Under the pieces are notes generated by a model that was not told the origin of the DNA, did not search any database, and was given only the letters and a program-made list of their open reading frames with translations. This document shows positions 56,116-64,000 of a DNA stretch of 64,000 nt, piece by piece (within the stretch, counting starts at the first letter, position 1; each line of letters opens with the position of its first letter). A program made the translations under genes and the position numbers. Source of the DNA: Candidatus Melainabacteria bacterium (lineage in GTDB: Bacteria; Cyanobacteriota; Vampirovibrionia; Obscuribacterales; Obscuribacteraceae); assembly GCA_003153555.1 (NCBI GenBank), contig PLZS01000084.1, forward strand, positions 1 to 64,000. Reading direction: 5' to 3'.

Positions 56116-59100
56116 TTAGGATCCCCATATGTTGTCTTTGGAACCAGATGCCGTTGCACTGTTGACCAAGTTATTTAGCGCGGCTTCTTTATCGGCAAAC
56201 GCTTTGGCTTGATGAATCATGCTCTTTTGCTCGAAGAGAACAACAAAGGCGCGTACCAGTGGCAGCAACTGTGGCTCTGTACCGCTGCATCTTGAGATAT
56301 TAGCCAGTGCGTTACCCGATACCAAAGCAGCCTCGTTGGTCTTACCTTCATGAATTAAGGCAGCGACTGTGTGGTAGTCGACAATAGCACTGGTTAAGTA
56401 TTCACTCGGTTTTTGCGGTGCTGTAGAAGCATTGGTTTTGTTCAAGATTGAACTCAGTGTACTTGCAGGCATCGCTTGTACGTGTCCGCCAGCTTCCATC
56501 ATCTGTTTTTCAAGTGATTGATTAGTTGACAGAGGTGCCGCTGATTCTGCATCAACACTGTCTCTCATTTTGCCCATCAGAAGAGTCTGCTCACCTTTCA
56601 GTCTCGGATCGACTGGCTGCGCCACCAGTCCAGCTTGAGCGCCTGGATCAATCTTTGGCACCACGTTCGTCGGTTTTACGGCTTTCTTGCCCATTGTAAT
56701 GTCTGAGAAGATAGTCCCCAATCCGCGACCCTTAGGCGCTGCAGGACCTACATGATTAGTTTTGTGATGCTCGATTTTGGGATCACCAAGCAAGTGTTGC
56801 TGCGCTCCAGCTGCGATCGCCGCTGCGGATGCTAGTTGCGCTACCGATTCAGCACGTGTGCCACCAAGGTTGACTGGGGTCGGTTGCGTGCTCACTTCAG
56901 GTCCATGGTTGACTTGCGGCGTGGCCACCATGCCGCCTTGATTCACGGTTGTCTCAGGGCGATGCAAAACATTCGACTCAGAATTATCGTAGGTCACCGC
57001 TGGCGGTACTACTTCCACGGAACTGGTGACAACCGGGTTGCTGTAGGCGACTTCCACTGAGTTTCCTTGTCCCAAGTTTGTCGCAGCGTACTCGCCGGCA
57101 ACTTGGCTGAATTCAGTCGTTGGCTGTTGCATCTGAGTGCCAGCGATGTCGACAGGCAACACCTGTTGAGGTTGAGACGCTTGCGTAAATTGCTGATAAG
57201 TCTGATCTGGAGCTGCGTCTCTGCTTACCTGCTGGAAGCCCTGCGAAGCATCAGGGGCGAAATAAGTGAAACTATTGCTTGTATCGCTTGCCGTCAAACC
57301 ACCGACATTAGCGGCCATGACTGACTCTAAAGGTATATTGGCAGCCTGCAATTCAGCGTGCTGGTACGCCATTGGAGTTGAGTCAAGCACGGATGGAGGC
57401 ACAACATCAATCGAGCTAGTCACTACAGGGTTGCTGTAGGCGACTTCCACTGAGTTTCCTTGTCCCAAGTTTGTGGCAGCGTAATCGCCGGCAACCTGAC
57501 TGAATTCGGTCGTTGGGCTTTGCATTGAAGTGCCAGCGATGTCAACCGGAAGCACTTGTTGTGCAGCCGGTGCTGCCGTGAAGTGCTGGATATCGGGCGC
57601 AGATTCCTTCGACACCGCAAATGCATCCGTTGGCGGACCTTGAGTGTTATTGAAATTGAAGCTGCTAGTATCGCTCGTAACACTCAAACCACCAACATTA
57701 GCGGCCATGACACTTTCGAGTGACCTGTTAGTCGCCTCGAGTTCAGCGTGCTGATAGGCCATTGGCGTCGAATCAAGAACTTGTGGTGGCATGATATCCA
57801 CCGAAGCAGTTACAACGGGGTTGCTGTAAGCAACTTCTGCATGCTGAGCCTGGCTAGAATTATTTGCCGCATAGGCACCATCGGTTTGACTGAAATCCTT
57901 GTTATTCAACGCGGTTCCAGCAATATCAACCGGCAGCACCTTAGGAGCTTCGGTGGAAGGCAGCGCACGCATGTCGCCGGAAGCTTCCATCTTCGGCCAA
58001 ACAGCTGGCGAAAGTGGTGTTGTGTAATCCGTTTTTTGTTCGGCCATCGTCTTTGGATCAAACATTTGACCCGGCGGCACCACATCGACTCTGTTTGATG
58101 TGAACGGAGTGGCGAAGTTGTTTGCCACTTCAATGTGCTGAGGTGCAGGGACACCATCTGCAGTACGAGAAGGAGTCGATCCAAATACGTTTCCGTCTGG
58201 CACCACTCCCGAAGAGAAGTTGGCGTACTGATTGAGAGCGCTGACATCACCAGCGATGGCCTGCATGTGATGATTGTCTAGAGCCTGACTCGATTGAAAG
58301 ACACCTGAGTTATCGAACTGGCTGACATTGGCGTTCGAGACGTTGCCATCGATGAAGTTTGCACTGGTCACAGAATAGCCGTTGTCGTCGTAAGAGGTCT
58401 GTTGCATGCTGACGGCATCTCCGTCACCATCAAAGACAGTTTCTCTAAATCCGTCGTCGGTCATTTGATAGACATTGGTGCCAACAAGCGAGCCGTCATC
58501 TCGCCTGAAACTAGTAAATGAATCGCCGTTGGCAAAATTGTGGGTGTTGCTTGAACCCAATAAAGCTTGACTATCGGGATTGTAATAAGCTCTCGACGTA
58601 TCTGGTCCGAGCGTACTAGAAGATTCGGTGCGCATTCCGTGATCATTGAACTGAGTCGCAATCGAAGCACCGGTAGTAGCATCTCGGCCCATCGAGAGAC
58701 TGCTGATTGGGTGGCTGTATGGATCGTGAGCAGCGTCGCCGTGGTTGACGTTGAGATTATCTCCACGAGCTGAAAGAGCGTATTGATCTCCGCCGTTCAC
58801 CGTCAACAGTTGAGAGCCGTCTTGTTGTTGATCCATGTGCAGACTTCGACCGTCCTCCATCGTGGCGTTTCCATTGCCGTCCATGGTAATTTGGTTGTTA
58901 TCGATATCGTAGAGTGCACCACCACCTCTGCCATCGGATCCATAGAACAAGCCAGGTTGTAGTTCTGCTACCGGCTTATTGCCCATCATCGCAGCATGCA
59001 TTCCGCTGTCTACAGCAGCACCAGAGTGCCCACTTAGATGACCGCCACTGTAGGCCACAAGTTCGCTATGTCCATGACTGGACGCATGATAGAGTTGCGC

Positions 59101-61170
59101 GCCATTGCTTCCTTCCTGAATATTGATTGAACCGCGAGCTTGACCGGTCGCTGGGTCTGGATCGAACGATACATCGCGCGAACCATTTTCGGGAATGCCG
59201 CTCAAACTGATTGGAGCCAGGTCTTGACCATCCATACCTTTGACGGAATGCCCTTCCATGTCAGTGACGGACAAAACCGGCTTGCCGTCTACCATTGCTC
59301 TGGTGAACATGTGGCCGCCTGAACCTCCGTCGCCGACAGTGAAACTGTTCCCGGGGAGTTGTCGCACGGCACTATCATCCCCTTCCACTGGTGGAGGTGC
59401 TTGCCGGAGGGCAAGTGCCCTGAAGCCGGCGTCAGGATCATTTGATGCCACTTGGATTGGACGCAGGTCATTTTCCTTATTCAGGGCTACTAATCGGTCA
59501 TTTAGTGGAAGGCCAGCGAGTTTTTCCTTACCACCAGTTTCAGCTCCAGCAACTTTTGGACCGCCTGGAGTCTCATTACCAGCATGCTGCGGATGATGCG
59601 GATGCCCCGCGTGTCCATGACCAGCGCCAGCATGGCTTTTGCCACCGCCGCCGCCACCACCGCCGCCACCTCCACCTTTCCCCTGGGCGGCTTTCGCTGC
59701 TTTTTCAGCCATGCTGGCGGCTTCTTGACCAGCTGCCTTAGCCAACCCGGCGAAATCGAATGCGTACTTAACCGACGATGTTGCAAGGAAATTTAAGGCT
59801 GTTATTACCAGTGTGCCTGTTTCGTCAACTCCTCTAAAACACGCCATCAACAATATAGATGTGTTCCAAAACAATGACCAAAATCCAAGTGTAATCACGC
59901 CTTCGCACCAGCTCGGAAATGCGTTGCGTAATGACTTCATAGGCCAAACCCACAAGGCAGCTGTGATTGGACCAACAAACCAAAGATAGTAAAAGTAAAT
60001 CATTTGGAAAGCACAAAGAATGTTCCAGGCGATCATAAAAGTGGCATTCGTGCTGTTGAACATCTCTTTGGCGGCGATCGCAGAAATCGGAAGACATTCG
60101 TCTGCACGGTCTGGCGGTGCCAGGTATATACCAGCAACCGGGTCTTCAATTTTGTTTTCGATCATCAATCCTTCAAAGCGGGCAAATGCGGTCTTACCAT
60201 TTAGCAACGGCCCCATTGGGGTTGTTTTCTGGTCGAGAGCATTGCGGTTTTCTCCAGGTTGACGAGCCGGGAATGCACGAATGTGGTAGGAGATGGCATC
60301 CTTATACATATCTGTGCCGAATGTTTGCTTGTATTGATCTGCGATCGTGTAAGTGATCGAGTTATTTAAGTCGATGCTGTAGTTAATAACAAGGTAAGTG
60401 CCAGGAATCAAAAATATTGCGATGACCGATCGTTGAATGCCTTCAAAAGGATTGGATTCACCAAGCACTGGGGTTCCTGCCGAAATGATAGATTTGACTT
60501 GCGTGAGCACCGCGCCTGGTAGCAGCAGAAGAAGCGCCATGGGCACAAAAATTGAATCACGCAGTTTGTTCCACTTGTTGCCGCCGTCTGCGCTGAAATT
60601 AGTAAGAAAACTAGAGCAAAAATCGATGGCGGTCGCTGCCTGCTGTTTTTCAACTTCGGCCAATGCATTAGCCATTTCCGTCGCTTGAGAATCTAAATTA
60701 GCCTTCGAAGCTTGCATCTGCTTGCCAGGGGCGTTGACGCTGGCGGCAAGCATATTGACACCTGTAGCCATTGCCATGTTGGCGAACTGCCCGGTCAATA
60801 GTGCTCCGTTCGCAGGACCAGCATCGATCGCGTTGGCGCTCATGCCTGCAATCGCTCCGGCTGTCGCCTTAATTTTTGCAGCACTGGCCGGCTCACCCCA
60901 TTGAGCATCGATCATGCCTTTGACACCGCACTTACCTGCATCAGAATCCTGTGGCGTAATAGCCTGATCTTTAGTTGCATCTTCCTTGCCTCCACAACTT
61001 TGAGGCGCGGAATCCTTCATGCACCGGCCGGCGCCGTTGTAATACATGTTCTCGCGGTCGGGAGGGCCCCCACATTTAAGTCCGACGCTGGACTGAGCGT
61101 AAGCCTGATTGGCAAACCCGTTGAGAGCGAGTATTGCAATCAATAGAATCAAGAGCTTGGAAGTCTTCAT
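56116..61170 (-). CDS. Giant VirB6/TrbL-like membrane protein with long repeat extension
   Basis: A 1684-residue exported/membrane protein. Residues 1-27 are a signal peptide. About 180-480 hold six or so membrane helices resembling VirB6/TrbL channel proteins of type IV secretion ('MALLLLLPGAVLTQVKSI', 'GIQRSVIAIFLIPGTYLVI'). After a Gly run and a His-rich linker comes a soluble extension of about 1150 residues. It has a Gly/Asp/Ser-rich part, then three units of about 130 residues starting 'VLPVDIAGT' and containing 'EVAYSNPVV' (DNA spacing 393 and 384 bases, 57141-57918), then a helical end. The ATG at 61170 has AAGGAT nine bases upstream. It resembles extended VirB6 proteins of Rickettsiales in layout only. 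Confidence 0.8.
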   Translation of the reverse strand: MKTSKLLILLIAILALNGFANQAYAQSSVGLKCGGPPDRENMYYNGAGRCMKDSAPQSCGGKEDATKDQAITPQDSDAGKCGVKGMIDAQWGEPASAAKIKATAGAIAGMSANAIDAGPANGALLTGQFANMAMATGVNMLAASVNAPGKQMQASKANLDSQATEMANALAEVEKQQAATAIDFCSSFLTNFSADGGNKWNKLRDSIFVPMALLLLLPGAVLTQVKSIISAGTPVLGESNPFEGIQRSVIAIFLIPGTYLVINYSIDLNNSITYTIADQYKQTFGTDMYKDAISYHIRAFPARQPGENRNALDQKTTPMGPLLNGKTAFARFEGLMIENKIEDPVAGIYLAPPDRADECLPISAIAAKEMFNSTNATFMIAWNILCAFQMIYFYYLWFVGPITAALWVWPMKSLRNAFPSWCEGVITLGFWSLFWNTSILLMACFRGVDETGTLVITALNFLATSSVKYAFDFAGLAKAAGQEAASMAEKAAKAAQGKGGGGGGGGGGGGKSHAGAGHGHAGHPHHPQHAGNETPGGPKVAGAETGGKEKLAGLPLNDRLVALNKENDLRPIQVASNDPDAGFRALALRQAPPPVEGDDSAVRQLPGNSFTVGDGGSGGHMFTRAMVDGKPVLSVTDMEGHSVKGMDGQDLAPISLSGIPENGSRDVSFDPDPATGQARGSINIQEGSNGAQLYHASSHGHSELVAYSGGHLSGHSGAAVDSGMHAAMMGNKPVAELQPGLFYGSDGRGGGALYDIDNNQITMDGNGNATMEDGRSLHMDQQQDGSQLLTVNGGDQYALSARGDNLNVNHGDAAHDPYSHPISSLSMGRDATTGASIATQFNDHGMRTESSSTLGPDTSRAYYNPDSQALLGSSNTHNFANGDSFTSFRRDDGSLVGTNVYQMTDDGFRETVFDGDGDAVSMQQTSYDDNGYSVTSANFIDGNVSNANVSQFDNSGVFQSSQALDNHHMQAIAGDVSALNQYANFSSGVVPDGNVFGSTPSRTADGVPAPQHIEVANNFATPFTSNRVDVVPPGQMFDPKTMAEQKTDYTTPLSPAVWPKMEASGDMRALPSTEAPKVLPVDIAGTALNNKDFSQTDGAYAANNSSQAQHAEVAYSNPVVTASVDIMPPQVLDSTPMAYQHAELEATNRSLESVMAANVGGLSVTSDTSSFNFNNTQGPPTDAFAVSKESAPDIQHFTAAPAAQQVLPVDIAGTSMQSPTTEFSQVAGDYAATNLGQGNSVEVAYSNPVVTSSIDVVPPSVLDSTPMAYQHAELQAANIPLESVMAANVGGLTASDTSNSFTYFAPDASQGFQQVSRDAAPDQTYQQFTQASQPQQVLPVDIAGTQMQQPTTEFSQVAGEYAATNLGQGNSVEVAYSNPVVTSSVEVVPPAVTYDNSESNVLHRPETTVNQGGMVATPQVNHGPEVSTQPTPVNLGGTRAESVAQLASAAAIAAGAQQHLLGDPKIEHHKTNHVGPAAPKGRGLGTIFSDITMGKKAVKPTNVVPKIDPGAQAGLVAQPVDPRLKGEQTLLMGKMRDSVDAESAAPLSTNQSLEKQMMEAGGHVQAMPASTLSSILNKTNASTAPQKPSEYLTSAIVDYHTVAALIHEGKTNEAALVSGNALANISRCSGTEPQLLPLVRAFVVLFEQKSMIHQAKAFADKEAALNNLVNSATASGSKDNIWGS
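57014..57945 (-). repeat. Tandem repeats within the giant VirB6-like gene
   Basis: Three units of about 390 bases. The motif CAGCGATGTC marks two of them, at 57141 and 57534, and CAGCAATATC marks a third at 57918. The two downstream (5'-most in coordinates) copies are the most alike, including identical runs such as TTGCTGTAGGCGACTTCCAC; the third is more diverged. Recent duplication within the gene is likely. Confidence 0.75.
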
Positions 61171-61246
61171 TGATGTAATCCTTCGCAAAGCAACATCAGG
61201 ACTAAGGTAGCCAAGAAACGCCGCAGTTGGTTTCACAGTAAGAGTA

Positions 61247-63037
61247 TTAGACATTGGCATGAGTCGAAGGTCTTCCGCCTCCCTTGTTTCCACCGGAGTT
61301 TCCTTTCCCCTTTCCACTGCCGGCTCCTTTGACTGCCTCCGACTTGAGATCTTCTGCTTTTTGAAGAATCTTTGTCACCATTTCACCCGGCTTGTAGTCG
61401 AACGGCACAAATGGAACATAAAGCAGAATCACCATAAATGCTGTATACACAGCCATTTCCCACTGACTGTTAGGAATATAAATACCCAGCTCTTGTAGCC
61501 ACTCTATGCGAGTTTGCATTATCAATATGACAACGCACCACCAGAACTTCCACAATGAAACACTGATTAGAGCGTCTATCCAATTGGCGAAAACAGTCTT
61601 AAACAATGAACCAACACCGGCTGGCCAGGCGAAAAATGCTGCAGCGAGCGGACCCAACAAAAACAGATAGCAAATCATCACCATTTGAAATGCCGACAAC
61701 ATCAACATGCCAAAGTTCATAGCTACGTTCAACAAGTTGAACGCCATTTGCAGCATTCTTGTGCCAGAACTCTGCTGCTCAACCTGCGACTTTCCTTCAC
61801 CGCCACCATCAACCTTGCCAGCTATGTTGTCGGCGGCTCCGCCACCAGTTGCTGCTTCCATCGCGCGTGTTGCTTCCAGTTGCATATCTTTTGGCATGCT
61901 CAATTGATTCTTCGCATTTGCAAGGGGCGCATTGTACGTCTGCTCTTGCATCCACTGTATGAGCGCAGTAGGCTCAATGTAGTTATTGACTTCGTAGGTC
62001 ATGGCATTGCCAACATCAATAGACCAGCTGGCAAACAGCTGGGTCGCAGGAATTAAAAAGATAGCAATTATACTTCGTAAGATTCCGCTAAACGGGCTGA
62101 CAGCGTCTTCATCATTCTGTAGCCCGAGCATGCCAAAAGCTAAGTAGCCCTTCAAGTTGGTCATCACTGCTCCCGGTAAAAGAAGCAGAAGCGCCATCGG
62201 TATGTAGATGGTTTTATACATTTGCTGCACCATCCAGATGGCCTGAGAGTGCGTCTTGGTCGCCGCTTCTGCCCCAGTTGGAGTTCCAGCACCCTCGTTG
62301 GCAACGTTAATAAGCGGAGTGCGACACTCTTCCACACCAGTCGAGAAACCGGTTTCAGCTGCACCAGCAGTTGCATCAGAGACTTCTTGTTGCTGCGCTG
62401 CCATGTTTGATTTGGCATTTTGATACTGGCGCTTTGGCGAGTTAATCAACTGACCCGCGGCAATAGCGGCGGTCTGCATGCCCACCATAAACCCCTGATT
62501 AGTGGCTAATCCACTGTTCATTGTTGCGGGTAGCTGGGGAGAGTTAGTTTCAAGAATTGACTTGCTAGCTGCCGAAGGCGGGCTGGATGACTCAGTTCTG
62601 GCGGGCAGCACATACCACGGCTTGTCTGGCATAATGCCCCAAATGGCTTTGTTCTTGCCACCCTGGTTGAAATAGGAGCAAGCTTTCTGCTGCTTTTTGA
62701 CTTGTTGATCTTTAACCTCTTGAGCCTGGTTCTCTGGAGCCGTGGTTTCGACCTTATGTCCAGCATTTGGCTGCATACCTGCTTGGTCAGCCGCGCCATA
62801 TTCGCCTGGGGAGGTTTTGAAATTCGACTTCTGGTATTGTTCAGCTTTCGACTCTGCGCTGGCGGCGTCGTTCACTTTGTCATGCAGCTGCCCTTGCGTG
62901 ACCACCGACGACAGCTTAGCCTGATTTCCCAGGCCAGACATGCCGTCAGTCGGTAGCGACGCCATCGACTTAGATGTGGCATAGAAAGCGCAGAAAAGAA
63001 GTGATAAGAAGAGATGCTCGATTTTCAGTCTTTTCAT
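61247..63037 (-). CDS. VirB6/TrbL-like membrane protein (paralogue of the giant one)
   Basis: A 596-residue protein with a signal peptide (1-24) and about six membrane helices in the second half. 'MALLLLLPGAVMTNLKGYL' and 'ILRSIIAIFLIPATQLF' are nearly shared with the 56116-61170 protein, so the two arose by duplication. The N-terminal 250 residues, rich in Gln/Ala/Asn, should be outside the membrane. The C-terminus is Gly/Lys-rich. Such proteins form the inner-membrane channel of type IV secretion or conjugation machines; no other machine part is recognised in the window except perhaps the small gene just upstream. ATG at 63037; a TTG at 63049 is less likely. Confidence 0.78.
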   Translation of the reverse strand: MKRLKIEHLFLSLLFCAFYATSKSMASLPTDGMSGLGNQAKLSSVVTQGQLHDKVNDAASAESKAEQYQKSNFKTSPGEYGAADQAGMQPNAGHKVETTAPENQAQEVKDQQVKKQQKACSYFNQGGKNKAIWGIMPDKPWYVLPARTESSSPPSAASKSILETNSPQLPATMNSGLATNQGFMVGMQTAAIAAGQLINSPKRQYQNAKSNMAAQQQEVSDATAGAAETGFSTGVEECRTPLINVANEGAGTPTGAEAATKTHSQAIWMVQQMYKTIYIPMALLLLLPGAVMTNLKGYLAFGMLGLQNDEDAVSPFSGILRSIIAIFLIPATQLFASWSIDVGNAMTYEVNNYIEPTALIQWMQEQTYNAPLANAKNQLSMPKDMQLEATRAMEAATGGGAADNIAGKVDGGGEGKSQVEQQSSGTRMLQMAFNLLNVAMNFGMLMLSAFQMVMICYLFLLGPLAAAFFAWPAGVGSLFKTVFANWIDALISVSLWKFWWCVVILIMQTRIEWLQELGIYIPNSQWEMAVYTAFMVILLYVPFVPFDYKPGEMVTKILQKAEDLKSEAVKGAGSGKGKGNSGGNKGGGRPSTHANV

Positions 63038-63045
63038 GCGGTTAC

Positions 63046-63440
63046 TCAACGATTGCGCGTCAGATTGCGCTTGGGCTTCCTGGGTGTAGGTTGCAGGTGA
63101 TCATGATCAAAATTGCCCCAGCTCGGAAACTGGAATCTGCTAATAACTTTAGAAGTGTCTACAGCTGCTGTTTTCGGTAAAAGTTTGCAAGGTTCATCTG
63201 TTGTGGCTAATAATTTGAAAGCGGGGGAAGACCAACGCCAAAATCGTTTAGGGCAGTTGCCACCAAGCAAGGTGGATTCTGAGCCGCAGACGACATCATC
63301 GCGTCTTGGAGTGACCCATCTATGTACCCAGTTCGAGCAGGTTTGCTGCTATGCAACATGTTGAGGACTGGTTTCTTCTCTGCCACTGTAGCTGAAGAAA
63401 GTTTCTCAAAAAACGCATGCACATTTGATGGGTTATACAC
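63046..63440 (-). pseudogene. Small gene upstream of the VirB6-like pair, frameshifted
   Basis: A GTG at 63440 with AGAGG nine bases upstream opens a frame ending 'GVGLPPLSNY'. In the next frame protein-like sequence continues, 'AFKLLATTDEPCKLLP' to 'SRFQFPSWGNFDHDHL', and stops at 63046, nine bases before the VirB6-like start. Adding one base in the five-G run at 63223-63227 joins them into about 131 residues. I do not recognise the product. Its place suggests membership of the secretion operon. Either a real frameshift or a homopolymer error. Confidence 0.6.
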
Positions 63441-63927
63441 TGCTGTATTCCTCTCTTATCAGTAAGGGCTAGATTTTGGTAAGTGGCATGCCGTTCGGTT
63501 TAACCCTCTTGGCATGGTTGAAGAATACTTTTCAGATATTACTAAGACATTACGAAAACGAATTTTTCGACTTTAGTGGGAATTCCACCATTGCCAAAAC
63601 TATTAGAGAGGTCCTTGGTCATTTAAACCGATGACGGTTGAAATTTTAGTGAGAGAGAAAACTGGAGCGCGACTGTCCACAGTCGCCCTGGGCACGAGTC
63701 AAGGCGGAACTGGAATCCCGCCCTCCATTTCCGATGGAACTCCGCGCTTCCATTTCTGCGAATCTCTGCGAACTGGATTGAGATCGTGTAAAAAAGAAGA
63801 AGACCGGATCGTAGATCCAGCCCTCTGCCCCTTTTCCATAATTTTCGGTCGTTCGCCTCAGCTGCCGTTCCCTTCAGCACAGCTGCGATGTCGGACCGTG
63901 TTTATAAATTACCGCCGAGAGGTTACC
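63441..63927. other. Divergent intergenic region, end of window
   Basis: Upstream of the secretion-type operon (minus) and of a possible plus-strand gene. An open frame on the minus strand (63623-63880) has no ribosome site and basic, shadow-like composition; I do not call it. A promoter for the operon is expected around 63480-63600, which is AT-rich. Confidence 0.35.
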
Positions 63928-64000
63928 ATGTTGTTACTAACAGAGGAAAATTTCGGAGCTCGCAATATATTTCAATATGGAGGAATTGGAGCGCTGGATT
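63928..64000 (+). CDS. Possible gene start cut by the window edge
   Basis: ATG at 63928 with GAGAGG five to ten bases upstream opens a frame 'MLLLTEENFGARNIFQYGG' that runs off the end. An ATG at 63976 in another frame is less well placed. Too little is visible to say more. Confidence 0.4.
   Translation, partial: MLLLTEENFGARNIFQYGGIGALD

Noticed and set aside
57014-57945. Regularly spaced repeats that might suggest CRISPR
   Set aside because: Units are about 390 bases, coding and in frame with the giant gene; there are no short repeats or unique spacers.
63623-63880. 85-residue minus-strand frame near the window end
   Set aside because: No ribosome site, basic composition, and it lies in the expected promoter region.

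Overview
The window reads as chromosomal DNA of a Gram-negative-type bacterium with moderate GC. Nearly every gene is preceded by a Shine-Dalgarno-like AGGAG or GGAG, and many products carry signal peptides. The gene set fits a non-photosynthetic relative of Cyanobacteria (Melainabacteria/Vampirovibrionia, Obscuribacter-like). It includes a laterally acquired N-type ATPase, a cytochrome b with b6-like haem spacing, proteins with repeated 'LE..FG..RL..LE' modules, and VirB6/TrbL-like proteins. This assignment is inference from gene content; no marker gene in the window settles it.

Layout. 1-3332 (minus): the 5' half of an N-ATPase operon, atpD-C-Q-R-B-E, cut by the window edge in atpE. 3910-7080 (plus): a degenerate receiver protein, a zinc alcohol dehydrogenase, an SRPBCC-DoxX fusion and a DUF4166-like protein. 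7134-9586 (minus): a secreted DUF900 hydrolase and a dicarboxylate symporter. 9938-12863: small membrane, TPR, His-rich and NlpC/P60-like proteins. 13004-24168: an envelope glycan locus with three GT39 polyprenyl-phosphate-sugar transferases, a GT2 that could charge the lipid carrier, a sugar-nucleotide epimerase, an asparagine synthase and a DUF4037 protein. 24379-27020: a DUF427 protein and a betaine/choline-type ABC importer whose permease and binding protein are fused. 27368-34525: a serine hydrolase, an ArsB/NhaD-type transporter, a frameshifted MFS gene, a GH30 glycosidase and a YcxB-like protein. 34731-37252: a repeat protein and a rhomboid protease.

37249-41408 (minus) is a four-gene respiratory operon: a CydA-like membrane protein, a Rieske protein, cytochrome b, and a second CydA-like protein ending in a cytochrome c domain. 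This looks like an unusual quinol-cytochrome c reductase. 41905-50226 holds a lipoprotein, unknown proteins, a tandem universal stress protein, an OmpA-family protein, RecQ and a VOC-domain protein. 50223-55079 groups cell-wall enzymes: a GH16 glucanase-like protein and a LysM/CHAP-like protein, both without a visible signal peptide, and a secreted amidase. After an OmpR-type regulator, 56116-63440 (minus) carries a frameshifted small gene and two VirB6/TrbL-like paralogues. The second paralogue is a 1684-residue protein with a long repeat-bearing extension.

The two regions most worth following up are the respiratory operon with its paired CydA-like subunits, and the giant VirB6-like protein next to leaderless wall hydrolases. 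Two probable frameshifts (about 32110 and 63225) may be real or may be sequence errors.
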